A stretch of 64,000 bases of DNA from Agrostemma githago (GCA_958450325.1 OY288259.1:58740987-58804986); one strand, 5' to 3'; shown: positions 36,607-49,200, counted from the first letter of the stretch. The notes: generated from the sequence alone by a model not told the origin. Made by a program: numbers and translations.

Positions 36607-39600
36607 TCACTGCTCAGTCGAGGTTTTAGAAAGGTTGTCTTCTCGGAAATGAGACGTAAGCCCAATCCAGCATTGGTAGTAATCGTGATCCAAGAAGGGA
36701 GACTCGATAGCCCAAGAACAAACACGAGGGATAAGATAGGATTCGAACATGAAGGCCATGGTATCGGTTATCCTGTGTGGTTTTACATTCTCCCCGCGTG
36801 CAATTGTTGCCTGTCATTCCACACCCACAAGCAGTAAGCATCACACAAAATCAGCTAGCTATATATAGACTAATCTCAATAAGCCCTCTAGCCTGTTTAT
36901 AGCGGCAGCGTCTCTTATCATATACTCGTATTCTTGTTTATAGTACTAGGTTGCATATTCATCGTGAACTTAACACGGGTGAAACAGATACATGTGCCAA
37001 AAACGGAATGCAGGAGTATAAATAAAAAAAAGTCTTATCTATGCAAGTGCAATGCTATTTTGACCTGTTTTAAAATTGGTCCGGGCCGGACCTCGTGCTG
37101 GCCCACTGTGCCGGGACGAAAAAATGGAACAGCCGAAGCATGGAATGGTGGGCGGAAACAAAAATGGCAGCCCAGACAAGGCATATGACATGTCGTATCT
37201 TTGGGTTGTGCCAAAGTGGGCTCGTGCCTTATTGGGCCATGGCTGCACTGGACCGTGCTAGCCCACTGGCCCGCCCGCATGCCCACTTCCAGCTCTAACT
37301 AAAACAGAATTTGACCAACTAATGAGATACGGAGTACTGTATAGAATAGAATACCTCAAAGGTCTTCGTGTCAGGACCGTGTGGTGTCATGCAACTGTGT
37401 AGGCTTGCACCACCAGGGAGAAACCCATCAGCTTTCGCCTGCAGGTTAATCAAATTAGAAATCGATTTTAAACCTGCTAGACAATATTCCGATTTCAAAA
37501 AAAGTCGTTATTGATCAATTAAACTCATAATCCTGTTGACTGTGAGTAAGCAACCGAAAATACTAAACGAAATGTAAATTATTTTTTTCTGTTGGAAACT
37601 GAAATATTACCCTGAAAGCGCAAAAAAGAGACGAAATAATACCTCGTAACCACCGTAAATAAGTCCCATAAACTCGCTCATACAATTGCGGTGGTAATAA
37701 GGAGGGCGGAAGGTGTGTTCAGCAACCAGCCATCTCGGTGGAAATATGACAAAATCGAGTAATGCTACCCCGGGCTTATCAGTTGGTGCAGTCAGAACTG
37801 TAATACAGCATCAGGCATTCCAGATTCACGATTATTAGATTGTTAGACCTTCGAAACTATTTCACACTGCTAGCAATTTCGGATCACCATCAGTGTGAGT
37901 ACGAGTTAATACCTGTATTGATGGATGGATCACCGTGATCAACCAATACCGTATTGTAAGGGCAAAATTTAGTCAGGTCATACTGCAACCAGAAGCTAAA
38001 ACATCTCAGTTTGAAAGTTGAAAAATACTTCAAAATTCAAAACTAAGCTACTAATAGTAATACCACCGTAAATCAAAATCGACACTAATTACAGCACGAC
38101 AGTTTTGTAAAGGTGTTGATTAGTAGTACCTTATATGGAACGTAGTTACCGTGCCATGCAACTACATTGAAAGGAGAGAAGTCTTGTTTAGCAGTAAATA
38201 ATTCGCCTCCGTATTTTTGTACAATGATGTAGTTTGGACGAACGGCCTCCTCGAACCAAGCGGTGGGGACAAGGAAGTCTCTTGAAGAAGCCAGACCATT
38301 GGCACCTGCATGCAACGATGCAGCCAATCACGATTCATATTTGACAGAGATGACGGAAAAAACCCAATACATTCACATGAACACGTTTCTGAAGGGAACT
38401 CAAGGAAAAACGATATAGTCGCTTGGCAGTTGGCACTACCTAAGGGCTAGACCTGGCAAACAGGTAAACCAGATCAGGTTCAGGTTGGAGTTGGGTCGGG
38501 TCCTTTCGGGATTGTAAGTATTTGGGTCAAATCGGATCGGGTGATTCTCAGATCCTCAGTTCAATGTATAAGAAGTATAACAAGCTTACCTATTGGGCCG
38601 AGTTCAGGAAGCTGAAAATGTGTCCCAAATGTCTCAGCGACGTATCCACGTGAAGGACCATCAGGCAGAAAGATAGCGAAACGGAATCCCTGAGGAACGA
38701 CCGCAACTTCACCTGGAGAGACTTCCATTTTTCCACACTCTGTCGTGATCCACAGCCCTGGAAATCAAAGTTCGAAGGTATCACCATCAGTCCAGCTACT
38801 CTATTGTTTCCGCCTTTCATACTCCTTATTTTTCTATTTTATTAACTCGACAAAATTAAGAAATATGAGACGTAATAAAATGGCAAGATCGTACGCACTT
38901 CCTTTCTGAGGGACGAGCAAGAAGTCACCATCTGCGTTGCAGAAGGCACAGTCTTCCATCGATTTGTTAGCGGTATACCTATAGGAGTAATTAATTATCA
39001 AGGAGTACTTTTTTTTTTTTTTTTATTGTGAGACGTCTCAGTATTTTTTTCAGTGAAAAAACAAAACCAAGAGAAGAAGTACCAATTACATGTGAATGGC
39101 ATATCCATGGCGGAGGTAGTAATTAATTATCAAGGAGTACTTTTTTTTTTTTTTTATTGTGAGACCGTCTCAGTATTTTTTTCAGTGAAAAAACAAAACC
39201 AAGAGAAGAAGTACCAATTACATGTGAATGGCATATCCATGGCGGAGGTAGGAACTGCCGGCCCCACAAATAGTCTGTAAGCCGTCGATGAAATCAGTTG
39301 GAGTTTCAGGAATATCGACAGGCTTCCACCTTAACTGTGTGGGGTTGGCCGAGCAGTTGGACTGATTGAAGTCAGCAATAAGCTTTTTATTGCCGGGGAT
39401 ACGAGGCTTGAAGGGTTCGTGGGTAACCGATGGCTTGATGCGGTATAACCAACTGTTTTACCATTAAAAAAACGAAGCTTTCAGTACAGAACACTAAACA
39501 TAAAGATGAAGAGGCTAGAGTACTAATTTCCCAATCATGCAGAACATAGTTTTGAATTCTGATCAATAGCGGAATCTCGATTGAAAATCTGATCGAGATT

Positions 39601-40601
39601 CAAACCCCTTTGAACCTGTGAGCTATATCAAAGGACGAAAAAGTTGAGTTTACTTTTGAAGTTGTGATCAACTATTGACTGATCCCAATCGACAAACATT
39701 ACTCTTACCAACTTAGATCAACCGAAAAGCAAACAAAACAAAAATCAACAGCATCCACATACAAGCAACCCTAATTTTCACCAATGTTTTTGTATCATCA
39801 TAAAAAATAAAATAAAATAACCAAGGATGTCTTGGCCTATTGGTTAAGATTAGGGAACCGTGGCCAATCTATACCACTTTGAATCCTCCCTCCCCATATT
39901 ATAATGGGGCTAAGTACGGACTTCGTTGAATCAAAAAAAAAAAAAAAAAAAAAAATGGCAAATATGAATCGTTCTCCATTCCCAAAAGTTTTAACACAAT
40001 TGCACCTCTCATCTCATTAACCCACAATTAATATCTGTGACATATCCATATCCCACAGCTAGATGAGTATGTATGTATATATATCCGATTATCCGTATTA
40101 AACTTAAAACGGGTCAAACAGGCGAAGCTAACAAATGGGTATTTGACTAATTGATCCGTTTCAATTTTGGATACTGTCCATCCATGTATACCTACCTCAT
40201 TTATCGATACTAGTGGATCACAAATTCTTATATCCGTCTTAAAATTAAAACGGATCAAATATGGAAACAATGAATTTAATCAACTTGATCGACGGATATA
40301 TTGGCAGCAGCAGGAGCAGGAGCAGGAGCAGGAGCTAATATGAAGTGTTTAACCAACCAAGGAATTAAAAGGCGGTGGGTTAGGTACGGTACCTGCGTTG
40401 ATTGAGCTTACGGGGAGCAGTGAAAGAAGTACCAGAAAGTTGCTCAGCATAAAGGCCGTAAGGGCATACGAGAGGGTTGTTTTGAGCTTGAGGCAGAGCT
40501 CCATCCATGGCTTCCGACGTAAACTCGTTACCAAACCCACTTACATACTTCAGATTACTCCCCTCAAACTCAAATCCCACCGGACGACGACATAATTCCA
40601 T
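36607..40601 (-). CDS. HGO: Homogentisate 1,2-dioxygenase
   Basis: Cytosolic Fe(II) enzyme that opens the ring of homogentisate to maleylacetoacetate in tyrosine breakdown, competing with tocopherol and plastoquinone synthesis for substrate. Nine exons: 40393-40601, 39222-39452, 38899-38978, 38590-38757, 38130-38305, 37913-37982, 37643-37797, 37355-37438 and 36607-36810, totalling 1377 nt and 458 aa, close to the roughly 460 aa of plant HGO. The iron ligands are visible: His347 and Glu353 in HRNCMSEF, and His383 in TPHGPD, with the spacing known from the human enzyme. The active-site His304 lies in DHGDPS. All borders are GT-AG. Oddities: a 132-bp tandem duplication across the exon 2 donor, a SINE in intron 1, and a last exon whose start (GENVKPHRITDT) looks divergent. 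The gene is otherwise intact, so I call it functional. Confidence 0.93.
37075..37300. repeat. GC-rich repeat in HGO intron 8
   Basis: A GC-rich block with GGTCCGGGCCGGACC, CTGGCCCACTGTGCCGGGAC and TAGCCCACTGGCCCGCCC-type motifs sits in the AT-rich intron between exons 8 and 9. It resembles the islands near 32,810 and 41,283 in style, and is presumably a decayed repeat. It creates overlapping spurious open frames on both strands. Confidence 0.55.
38986..39250. repeat. 132-bp tandem duplication over the HGO exon 2 donor
   Basis: Two copies, 38,986-39,117 and 39,118-39,249, differ at only a few positions (poly-T length, AGACGTCTCA versus AGACCGTCTCA). Each includes the last 28 or so bases of exon 2, the donor ATGTAATTG (minus strand) and the beginning of intron 2. 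The copy next to the exon body is used in my model. Confidence 0.92.
39824..39955 (+). mobile_element. tRNA-derived SINE in HGO intron 1
   Basis: TTGGCCTATTGGTTAAGA fits an A box, and CACTTTGAATCCTCC about 45 bp later fits a decayed B box. The unit ends GGACTTCGTTGAATC followed by a run of more than 20 A. It is inserted opposite to the gene. Target duplications are not clear. Confidence 0.7.
40304..40336. repeat. GGAGCA hexamer repeat in HGO intron 1
   Basis: CAGCAGCAGGAGCAGGAGCA continues as tandem GGAGCA units just before the intron's 5' end region (minus strand). Confidence 0.85.
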
Positions 40602-41891
40602 CGGAGATTCACCTGAGTTCTGAATTGGATTGGATTGGATTGGTATGAGTAAAGAAACAAGAGTTGGTTGTTAGTACTCGTAATTGTTACTTGCACGGTT
40701 TAAAGAATGTGAAATGTTTGGCACTTTGCTGGATTCACCTTACTTAACTTACGTTTGTCAATGTGAAATGGGCGATATTTAAGGATTATAATAGTTTAGT
40801 TCAGTTTTAGGAGACCTATTTTGTCTCTATATTTCAGTCTACTCAGTTAAATTAAGTTAAGTCAGTTTCAGTCCAAAAGAAGATGGTCTATATCATCATT
40901 TGTTTGGCCACTGTAATCCGAGTTAGTAGTTACGGAGTATATTAGACTAATTGATGTAGGAGTAGATCTTATCTATGCTCTCATAGAGGAGGATCCGTTT
41001 GAGTGAGTCTTTATCTACCAGAATACCAGCTGCATATTATTTTATCCGTCACAAATTTATGACGGATATAATCGACACGAAATAGAATTTGTCTATCCGT
41101 TTTGCTTCTAAATAGTAAATACGAAGTGGTAGTGATAACTGGTAAGTAGAGGTCGCTAATAGGCCGAGTAGGTACGAGTCCAAAAGGAAGCTAAGTCGAG
41201 CGAGAACTGGTCATATGGAGAGGTCAGTTACGTTAGGTTCGATCCAAATAGTCATTTTCAACCTTTCACTTTGATTTCTAAAGGGTTGGCCTATGAAAGA
41301 GTGGGCCCGGCCGACCATGTTTATCTTCGGGTTGTGCCGAGCTAGCCAAGCTGCAAAATTTGGGCCCAATCTGGCGGGTTCGACCGAGTCGAGCTGACCC
41401 GTCGTAATGGTCAACTCTACTTCTACTCTCTAGGCAACTTATATTTTCGAAGTTTTTGACTTTTTTTCTTGAATTAGCAAGTAGCAACCGATACGTATCA
41501 AGTTATCTAGTGATAACGATTCTTATGCGGGATAAATATTGTGGTTGGCTTGGGTCAAGGTCGGTTTCCACTTCGGATGCAGAGTCAGGTTCGGGTCAGT
41601 TTTATCTACTTCCAGTAGCATAAAACATGCCATTACGGACTTACAGTTGGTAGAACAAATACAGATGAAGCCACCATTTACGGAGTACAAGAGAAAAAAG
41701 AGAGGATATTCTCAACTGAACTTTCAAGGTTCAAGAAACTGTATAATATCACAACAAAAAAAAAACCTGAAAAGATTATCACTACAATGGTTTTACTATA
41801 AGAAAAACCCCATGAATTTCTGTAAATCCTTTACAAAATTTGAGCTTTGCATGGTAACAACAAGTATATGATTCAAATTAACTCAGAAGTT
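40602..41891. other. HGO upstream region and intergenic DNA
   Basis: No gene seen. It contains a TTGGATTGGATTGG repeat at about 40,624-40,640 in the likely HGO 5' UTR or promoter and an AATTAAGTTAAGTCAGTTTC-like tract (40,788-40,885). Two TACGGAGTA words and a GC-rich repeat (41,283-41,420: GGGCCCGGCCGACC) follow. The right edge carries the RABA1 3' UTR. Confidence 0.5.
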
Positions 41892-44459
41892 TTAAGCAGA
41901 ACAACAACCAACCTTCTTCACCTCAGAAACATCATCCTTTCCGACATGGATGGTCTGACCCTTGGGTAAAGAAGCTGGATCACCACCGATATCAAGTGCT
42001 CTCCGACTAACAACATGGTAAACTTGAGTGAGAACCTCGGTGAATGAGTTTTCGACATTTAATGACTCCAGTGCTGATGTCTCCATGAAAAACAGGTTTT
42101 CTTTTTCTGCAAAGCTCTTGGCGTCCTCGGTTGAGATGGCACGTAGGTGGCGCAAATCTGCTTTGTTTCCGACAAGCATAATCACGATACTGCTCTCTGT
42201 GTGATCACGCAGTTCCTTCAACCATCTCTCGATATTCTCAAACGTGACGTGCCTGGTAACGTCGTAGACCAGTAGAGCTCCTACGGCTCCTCTGTAATAC
42301 GCACTAGTGATAGCACGATACCTTCAATGATGAAAACAAAGAGTATTGACTTTGTACTTAAAAATAGACGATGAATTCGAGTATAAGACATGTATAGTGA
42401 TTGATGAAACGAGAAACTTCAAGGAAAAAGGGAATTCACATGATTTGACAAAAATTGCAGCGCGAAGCATGAATGGCCAAAGTTTGCGGATGTAGAAGTA
42501 TGGTTAGAAATACAAAATCTACAAAATCTAGGACATAAATATCTAGCAAATTACATCAAAATGTCACATGTTAAACTAGCTACATAGCCAGCATGGTCTT
42601 AGAATTTTGGTGTGGTCTAGCACGATTTGATGAAAACCAGAAATTAGGGGGCTTTCATAGAATCTGAAAAGATACAGCATGAAGCATGACTGGCAAAAAT
42701 TTGCGGACGTCCACTATTACTGGCAATATTATGGTTAGAATACATAATATACAAAATCAAGTATACATAGCATACAGAAAATTACATCAAAATGTCACAT
42801 GTTAAGCTAGCTGGTATGGTATGGTCTTAGAATTTCCATGTGGTCTAATAAGATCGTAAGGAGTTGGTGGCTTCACGTAAACCGACCGACCATGACTGCA
42901 TATATGCCACACATGTAAAATTTTAAACCGACTTACCTAAGCCACACCTATGGAGCTAGGATACCTCTCGCGAAACATATGGGTATCTCCGGATTCTTTT
43001 CCTACCATTAATATTGTGAAATTATGCAATTCCAAATTATATGCAAAAAAATGCAATGTTTGAGTTGAGGATGTGAATCCATTACACTTTAGCAGTTCAG
43101 CTCCAAAAATTCAAACATATGAACAATGATGAATTCACCCTTCCACTAAATGTAGCAAACCAGAGTGGCATTTGCCAGCTAAGCAAGCATAGTTGCCTTA
43201 CCCAAAAACATGAGGACCTCAGAGGACCGGTCGATCAGACATTCATCATTCAAAAGCCATGCTATCACTTATCAGTCATCAAATGCTACTTTTATCGCTA
43301 ACCGTCAACATAATAACACATTGAAGGATCCTAATCCGCGCATTAGGGTCCGATTCTTTCCCACTTATTTCCAGCTCTATTCAATTCAGTTGAGTTCAGC
43401 CTCATTCATTTTAGTTCATTTATGCTCCATTAAGTTCAGTTAAGTCCACTCAGTTGATTTTTTCTCGTTCAACTTTTTCAACGTTCAGTCCACTTCAGCA
43501 GGAAAGCCGGAAACAACAGAGCTAAGATAGATTATCTAACTGATATAGACTTTAAACGGAGAGGAAAACCACATTGTGTCTTTACTCCAACACGAAATGC
43601 TTAGAAAAAGAAGGGATATATGTTTCACATTTACACCTAAAATCATTCATTACCGCTTAACAATAACAAACACAAACATCTGAAATACTGATATAATTTC
43701 TCGATGGACTTTACTCACAGTTAAATACAGCACAAACATTGAGAATTCTAGGTAACATCGCTCGTCAAATCTCACCTTGCTGACGAACAAGCCTACATAT
43801 TAACAGCATTTTCCTCAAAATCTCGTCGCACATTTTGATTGGGTTCGTTAACCATAATCTCCTCACATAACATCAATCATCATACACCTCAAGTGCACAA
43901 AAGCCAAAAGGTGATCACATTTCGTCAACTACAATCAACTCGACTTCAAATGAACAAGTGTATAATCAATCAATCAAACCAAATCGATTGAAAGCAGTTT
44001 AAATTCATGAATATCAAGAACCCGAAACCCTCTCAGAATAGTCAACACACATTAAACAATTCCAAATCCACAAAATTCCACCATTTTTTCAATCAAATCA
44101 TACCAATTTTCATCAAAAACCAGTAAAACCAATCAATAACCAAAGAATTTACAACTTCAAATCCACAAAAATGCACCAAATTTTCACCAAATCAGATCAA
44201 ATTTAACCTACTCAAGTAGTCAAAGCAGGACAAATTACTACCTTTCTTGACCAGCAGTATCCCAAATCTGAGCTTTGACGATCTTATCCTCAACGTGAAT
44301 ACTTCGTGTCGCAAATTCCACCCCGATTGTCGATTTCGATTCAAGACTGAACTCATTTCGGGTGAATCGCGTCAAAAGGTTCGATTTCCCGACACCCGAA
44401 TCACCGATTAACACTATCTTGAACAGGTAATCGTAGTCATCATCCGCCCTGTACGCCAT
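41892..44459 (-). CDS. RABA1: Rab GTPase of the RABA1 (Rab11) group
   Basis: Membrane-trafficking GTPase of the trans-Golgi/recycling pathway; RABA1 proteins guide cargo to the plasma membrane and cell plate (family knowledge). Two exons, 44242-44459 and 41892-42321, joined inside the Arg73 codon (648 nt, 215 aa). I start at ATG 44,457-44,459, giving MAYRADDDYDYLFK, the family's usual beginning. The in-frame upstream codons are poly-Lys from an A tract. GTP motifs: GDSGVGKS (19-26), WDTAGQ (66-71), NKAD (125-128) and TSAL (154-157). The effector region STIGVEF is intact. The tail GCCSA gives Cys212-Cys213 for double geranylgeranylation. The single intron sits at the position right after WDTAGQE that is typical of RABA genes. 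It is 1.9 kb and holds an imperfect tandem duplication. Confidence 0.96.
42443..42860. repeat. Imperfect tandem duplication in the RABA1 intron
   Basis: Two units of about 210-225 bp (about 42,443-42,640 and 42,665-42,860) share AATTACATCAAAATGTCACA, GAAGCATGA and TATGGTTAGAA in the same order. They are diverged, with small indels. Confidence 0.75.
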
Positions 44460-46252
44460 TTTTTTTTTCAAACTTCAAATTGGTTGAAATTTTAGGGTTT
44501 TTCTATCTCCAAATCTTCAATTTCTCTTCCCCCTTTTTTCTAGGTAATTGAAAATTGAACACAGATTGGGGAAGATGAAGATGAAGATGAAGAAGAAGAA
44601 GAAATGAAGGAAGTTTTATTATGAAGTAAATAACATTAATTAATTGAGATTAATGATGGAATTGAAGTTTGAATGTTTCAAGTTGTCTGCATTTTTTTTA
44701 ATAATTGTATTTTGGTTTGTTTAGGGTTGAAAAAGGGGTTTAAAGTGAAGAAGGGTGCGGACCACGTCTTGTGTGACTTGTGGACTTTGTGAGTCGTCAC
44801 ACACTCGCAAGATGTCTTCTACATTCAAACTACTACTCCCTAGCCATTACACCATCCGAATCCAACTCGACTTTAAATGTTTGACACGATATAACATTGA
44901 GAGTTTTGATATGAAGTGTCGATGTATCATGTCGTGTCGTGTCGTGTTGGGACATCGGACATGCGACACGCAGTCAAAGTGAAGTGTCAAAATAACGTGA
45001 CAATTTGTGGTAAAAGTACAGGATAAATGTCAAAATCGGTTCTCTATCGACAACTGCCAAAGTGAACTTTCTGTCATGATATGGTGTTGAAGTGTAGGAT
45101 ATAATATTATAATTGTTTTCAACTAAAGTTTTCAATGATTTGGTGTGACATGAAATGTTATTTCATGTTCAAGTCGTGGACAAAGTGAAGTGTCAAAGTA
45201 ACATGATAATTAGGAATAAAAATGTAATGTGTTGCTTGTCATCCACGATACTTAGCTTTTTTTCAACTTAGCATTCTGTATCGCTTATCGATTTACTAGA
45301 TTAAAATTTACTCATCCTAACTTTACTCATGTAGCATGGTAAAATATCTAACTTACTCCATATTCATTTTATCCATTCATGATTTGAATTGACCAAGATT
45401 TGACCTGATTAAAACTTTTTTCCCAACTTTTTTTAACTCATTTCAACTAAGTTCATCATCTTCAATTCAACTTAGTACGACCTTATTAAATTCACTTGAA
45501 TTTAATTCAACTCTATTAAATTCAATTTGTCTAAGTCAATTTGATCTCATTTACCTCAATAAATTCAGTTAAATCTCATTCACTTTAGTCAAGTTCATTT
45601 CTTTTAGCATAACTTAGGACTATTTTGTCCAATTTTTTTTATCAACAGACGTAAAAGAAGCCACAATGGCATAAATGCCGCCAGATATAAGCATTATTCA
45701 AACAAACGTGGTGAATTGACCATGTCCATTCCCAAAGAAAACGAGTAGTGGAAACTTCACCAAATCTTCGAACAACCTAATAGTCTTTCGTTGCCACGGC
45801 TAGGGTCAAGCCACAAACAATAAGTCGGACCCTGCCCATGGCCACCTCGACTTGGTTCAAACTCTCAAGTTAAAACGGGTACAGATCATAAGATAAGACA
45901 AAAACAAGGTAACACAACGTTTCGCTGCAAAATTATTAATGCCGTGATTATTCACAGAAAATACCGGATTAAAGGGTCTACAGGACCGGAATTACAAAGG
46001 GTCTGTACAGTTCGATGACATTTTAGGGAGAGGGGGTGGTGAAGTTTTCTTAGCATATCAAGGCCAAGAACAACTTCCACGTAATATAAATGGGGTTTTA
46101 TACAAATTCACCACAAAAGCATTATATATATGTACGTTATATAACTCTACATTAGATAAAAAAAAGAAAAGAGAGAGAAGCAAATAGATAAAGCGCGCGC
46201 CCCCAGACGGTTGGTTGTTTTCTTCTGGATTCATTCATATGCCGTGACTCGA
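44460..46252. other. RABA1 upstream region and intergenic DNA
   Basis: Immediately right of the RABA1 start is a CT-rich leader on the minus strand (GAAGATGAAGATGAAG on the plus strand near 44,571). Further right are two related blocks offset by about 207 bp (GTGAAGTGTCAAA at 44,981 and 45,188). A TTCAACTTAG/TTCAGTTAAAT-rich tract lies at 45,418-45,640. No gene recognised; the right end should hold the RING gene's 3' UTR. Confidence 0.5.
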
Positions 46253-49200
46253 TTATTGCTCCTTCGGCTCCACTTTCAAGGCCGCCGATTTGCAAATCGG
46301 GCATACGTTCTTCACGAGCAACCATTTCTTCAGGCAATCTGCATGGTAATCGTGCCCACATTCTAATGTTCCCACCTCGTCTCGGTCTTCATATTCATCC
46401 TGAGATACCCAACAAAAAAACCCTCAATTTTGTGTTAACTTTCGATAATATTGACGCCTTGGAAACAAGGAGTTCTCAGTTTCATATAGATACTCAGATT
46501 CATACGTCATGGAGTGAACTTTTATACGAATGAGAATATGAAAATAGTTATCGTACATCAACATGACAAAAAAAATACTCAGATTCATCCTATTTACATT
46601 GTCGCTCTTTTAACATTTGTAGTCCAACTTTCTTTCTATATACAACCAGTATTTTCTTGTTATATACAATGATAAATACTCGGAATTTTTTAAAAAAATA
46701 GTACTGTACAGAGTACGGAGTACGAGTATTTGGTCAAGGACCGTCTCTTGACTTTAGTAGTCTAACTTTGACCGCTATTTTCTTAATATAAACGATAGTA
46801 ATAAATACTCAAAAGAGGCCGATAAATAAGAAAATCACCTGGCATATAATACACGAATCGTTATTTTGATCCATGCATGGCAACTCCTCAAGATTAATGG
46901 CACCAATAGTTAAGCTATATCGTTTGGTTTTCAGATGGCAAGTGATGTCATCCTCCGAAAGTCCTGTACTTACAGTCCCAATGCGCTCACTCAAAGCAAG
47001 TAGCTCCTGAAATGGACAGAACCAAGCATCGTATCACGACAGCACCAAGTAACAATGTATAGAAACTGGCTACGTTACTTAAACTTCTTCAACTCACCTC
47101 ATATGACATATCATCGATGTCTAGCCGCATATCTCTGTGATGATCATTGTATTCATCAAAATCTACTTCATACAAATTGGGGAACTCCAGAATTGCTACT
47201 CTCTACAACCATCAACCAAAAAAACAGCTGTCAGAATTGCAACTCACTATTCACATACCAAACACATTCTCAAATCGACGTTTATTCAAAGAAAAGAAAA
47301 GGTGATGTTTTCAATCGCAACCATATCAGTTACCTCAATATTTAATATCCAGTTAACAAAATCACAATTTCTCACGTGGCCAGTAGACCTGGCAAAACTG
47401 ACCAACCCATGACCCAACCCAAGTTTGCCAGTAACTCGAACTAAGCTAACCTCAATGTTTATTACAGCTACGAACAAATATCCCTAACAAAGTTGGAGTT
47501 AACGACCGGAAATGACCTAGGCCGAATATGACCAACCCGAAAATGACCCGACCCGAACAGACTCGACATGGTTGACCCGTTTGCCAGGGGTCCAAGTCTA
47601 AGTAGTTGATAATAACTTACAAGAAGTTCTAAATGGGTTAGTTTCACATGGATTATGCGAGACTACTAATAGGAGACTAATTGGTTCACATAACAGGAGT
47701 GAGGGTTTAGAAAGCGGACATACATCTGCTTGCAGAGTTCTTAAACGGGGAAGATCTCGACGTCTAGAAACTCCATCAGGTAACATGCCTCTACCATGCG
47801 AACGATATATTCTAATGCCCGTTGGTCGATTTGGGGTCTCTGAGCTTTCTGAGGATAAAGACATGGCATCATGCTGCACACCGTCGTTTGTAGGAGCCCT
47901 AGTTGGACCTGCCGGAAAAGGAGGATAGCAAGCAACTCCATAACCTCGTACTCCTTGCATATTTTGAGACGGGTGAAGGTTGTGGTGCTGTTGAATCATG
48001 GGAGGTGCAGGCAAGAAATTTGCAGAGCCGTGGTTATTGGATGCTTCAGGGTATCCGGAAAGACCACTATTGCGAAGTTCCGACGTTCCCCCATGGATAC
48101 TGCTCCCTGCATTTCATATAAGCAAAGCTCTAATTAGTTGACATAACCATTGTTCAAATTTAGAAGCATACAGACATAAAATAATACTCGCAATATATAC
48201 TTCGTAGATGGAGAAAAACATGGTCAAAGTGTCGTCGTCTCAAATGAGGTTGTGAAAGTCGGATGAGTGGTTTAGAATGGAACGAAAGGAGCACTTGTAT
48301 ACATGTAATTGTGCATCCAATATTCCGCTCCTTTTCAAGGTTTGATTATATGTTACTGAAGGTAAACACTTTCCCAACTATGAACCATGCAACTCGTATT
48401 ATTGGAATTTTGGAAGAGAATAAGCACCTAATAAAAAATACTCTGTATAAGGTAAATCATTCGGAAGCAAAGAAAGTACCTTGAAAGTACGGTAACATGG
48501 GAGGAGCATTCCAAGGCAAACCGCCATTGTTGTTGATGGCCTGTTGATCCAACCATGTACAACCGGATGGTGGAAAAGATTGGTTACCATAACTTCCTTG
48601 AGGCAGATAGTTATAGTTGTGAAGCATACCAGAATCCATATGTAAATCAACAGCATTAGATCTATTATGCCTTGCAGTAACCCCAGATCCTACGTCCATC
48701 ATCGAGTGATTGCCATTACCTAAGTACTCAGGTAATGCAAGTGGCGCTTCCATTGGAGCGGCCGACGAGCTACTAGGTCCTGCTGAAGCGCCAAAATGGT
48801 GAACATTTCCCTGCATGCCTTCAGCGTTCTTTCTTTTACATAACCCTCTAACATCTTCAGTTGGAAAATTGCTCCTCCTATCATATTCGCCGAAGGAAAC
48901 TCCGCTGCTTCCATAATTACTCGAAGATGCTGAGTGATCTGCAAAACCATGATTAAGTGGGACAGGGAAAACCCGTGCACCGGGGGCAGGGTTCAAGTGA
49001 AGGTTAAAGAAGTTTGATGCTGTTGGAAGACCTATTTCGAGATTTGTTGCAGGATGGTTAGGCTGGTTATATTGTGCCATCCCAAAAAAAGTAGGCCGGG
49101 CAACATGCTCTGGTAAATGATGAAGATCGAAGGTGTTCACGTTCCCTGTAGGGGGGAAAACTTGACTCATATGAGACGGGTGGTAATTTGATGTATTGCC

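Noticed and set aside
37035..37298. Several overlapping frames on both strands
   Set aside because: They come from a GC-rich repeat inside HGO intron 8.
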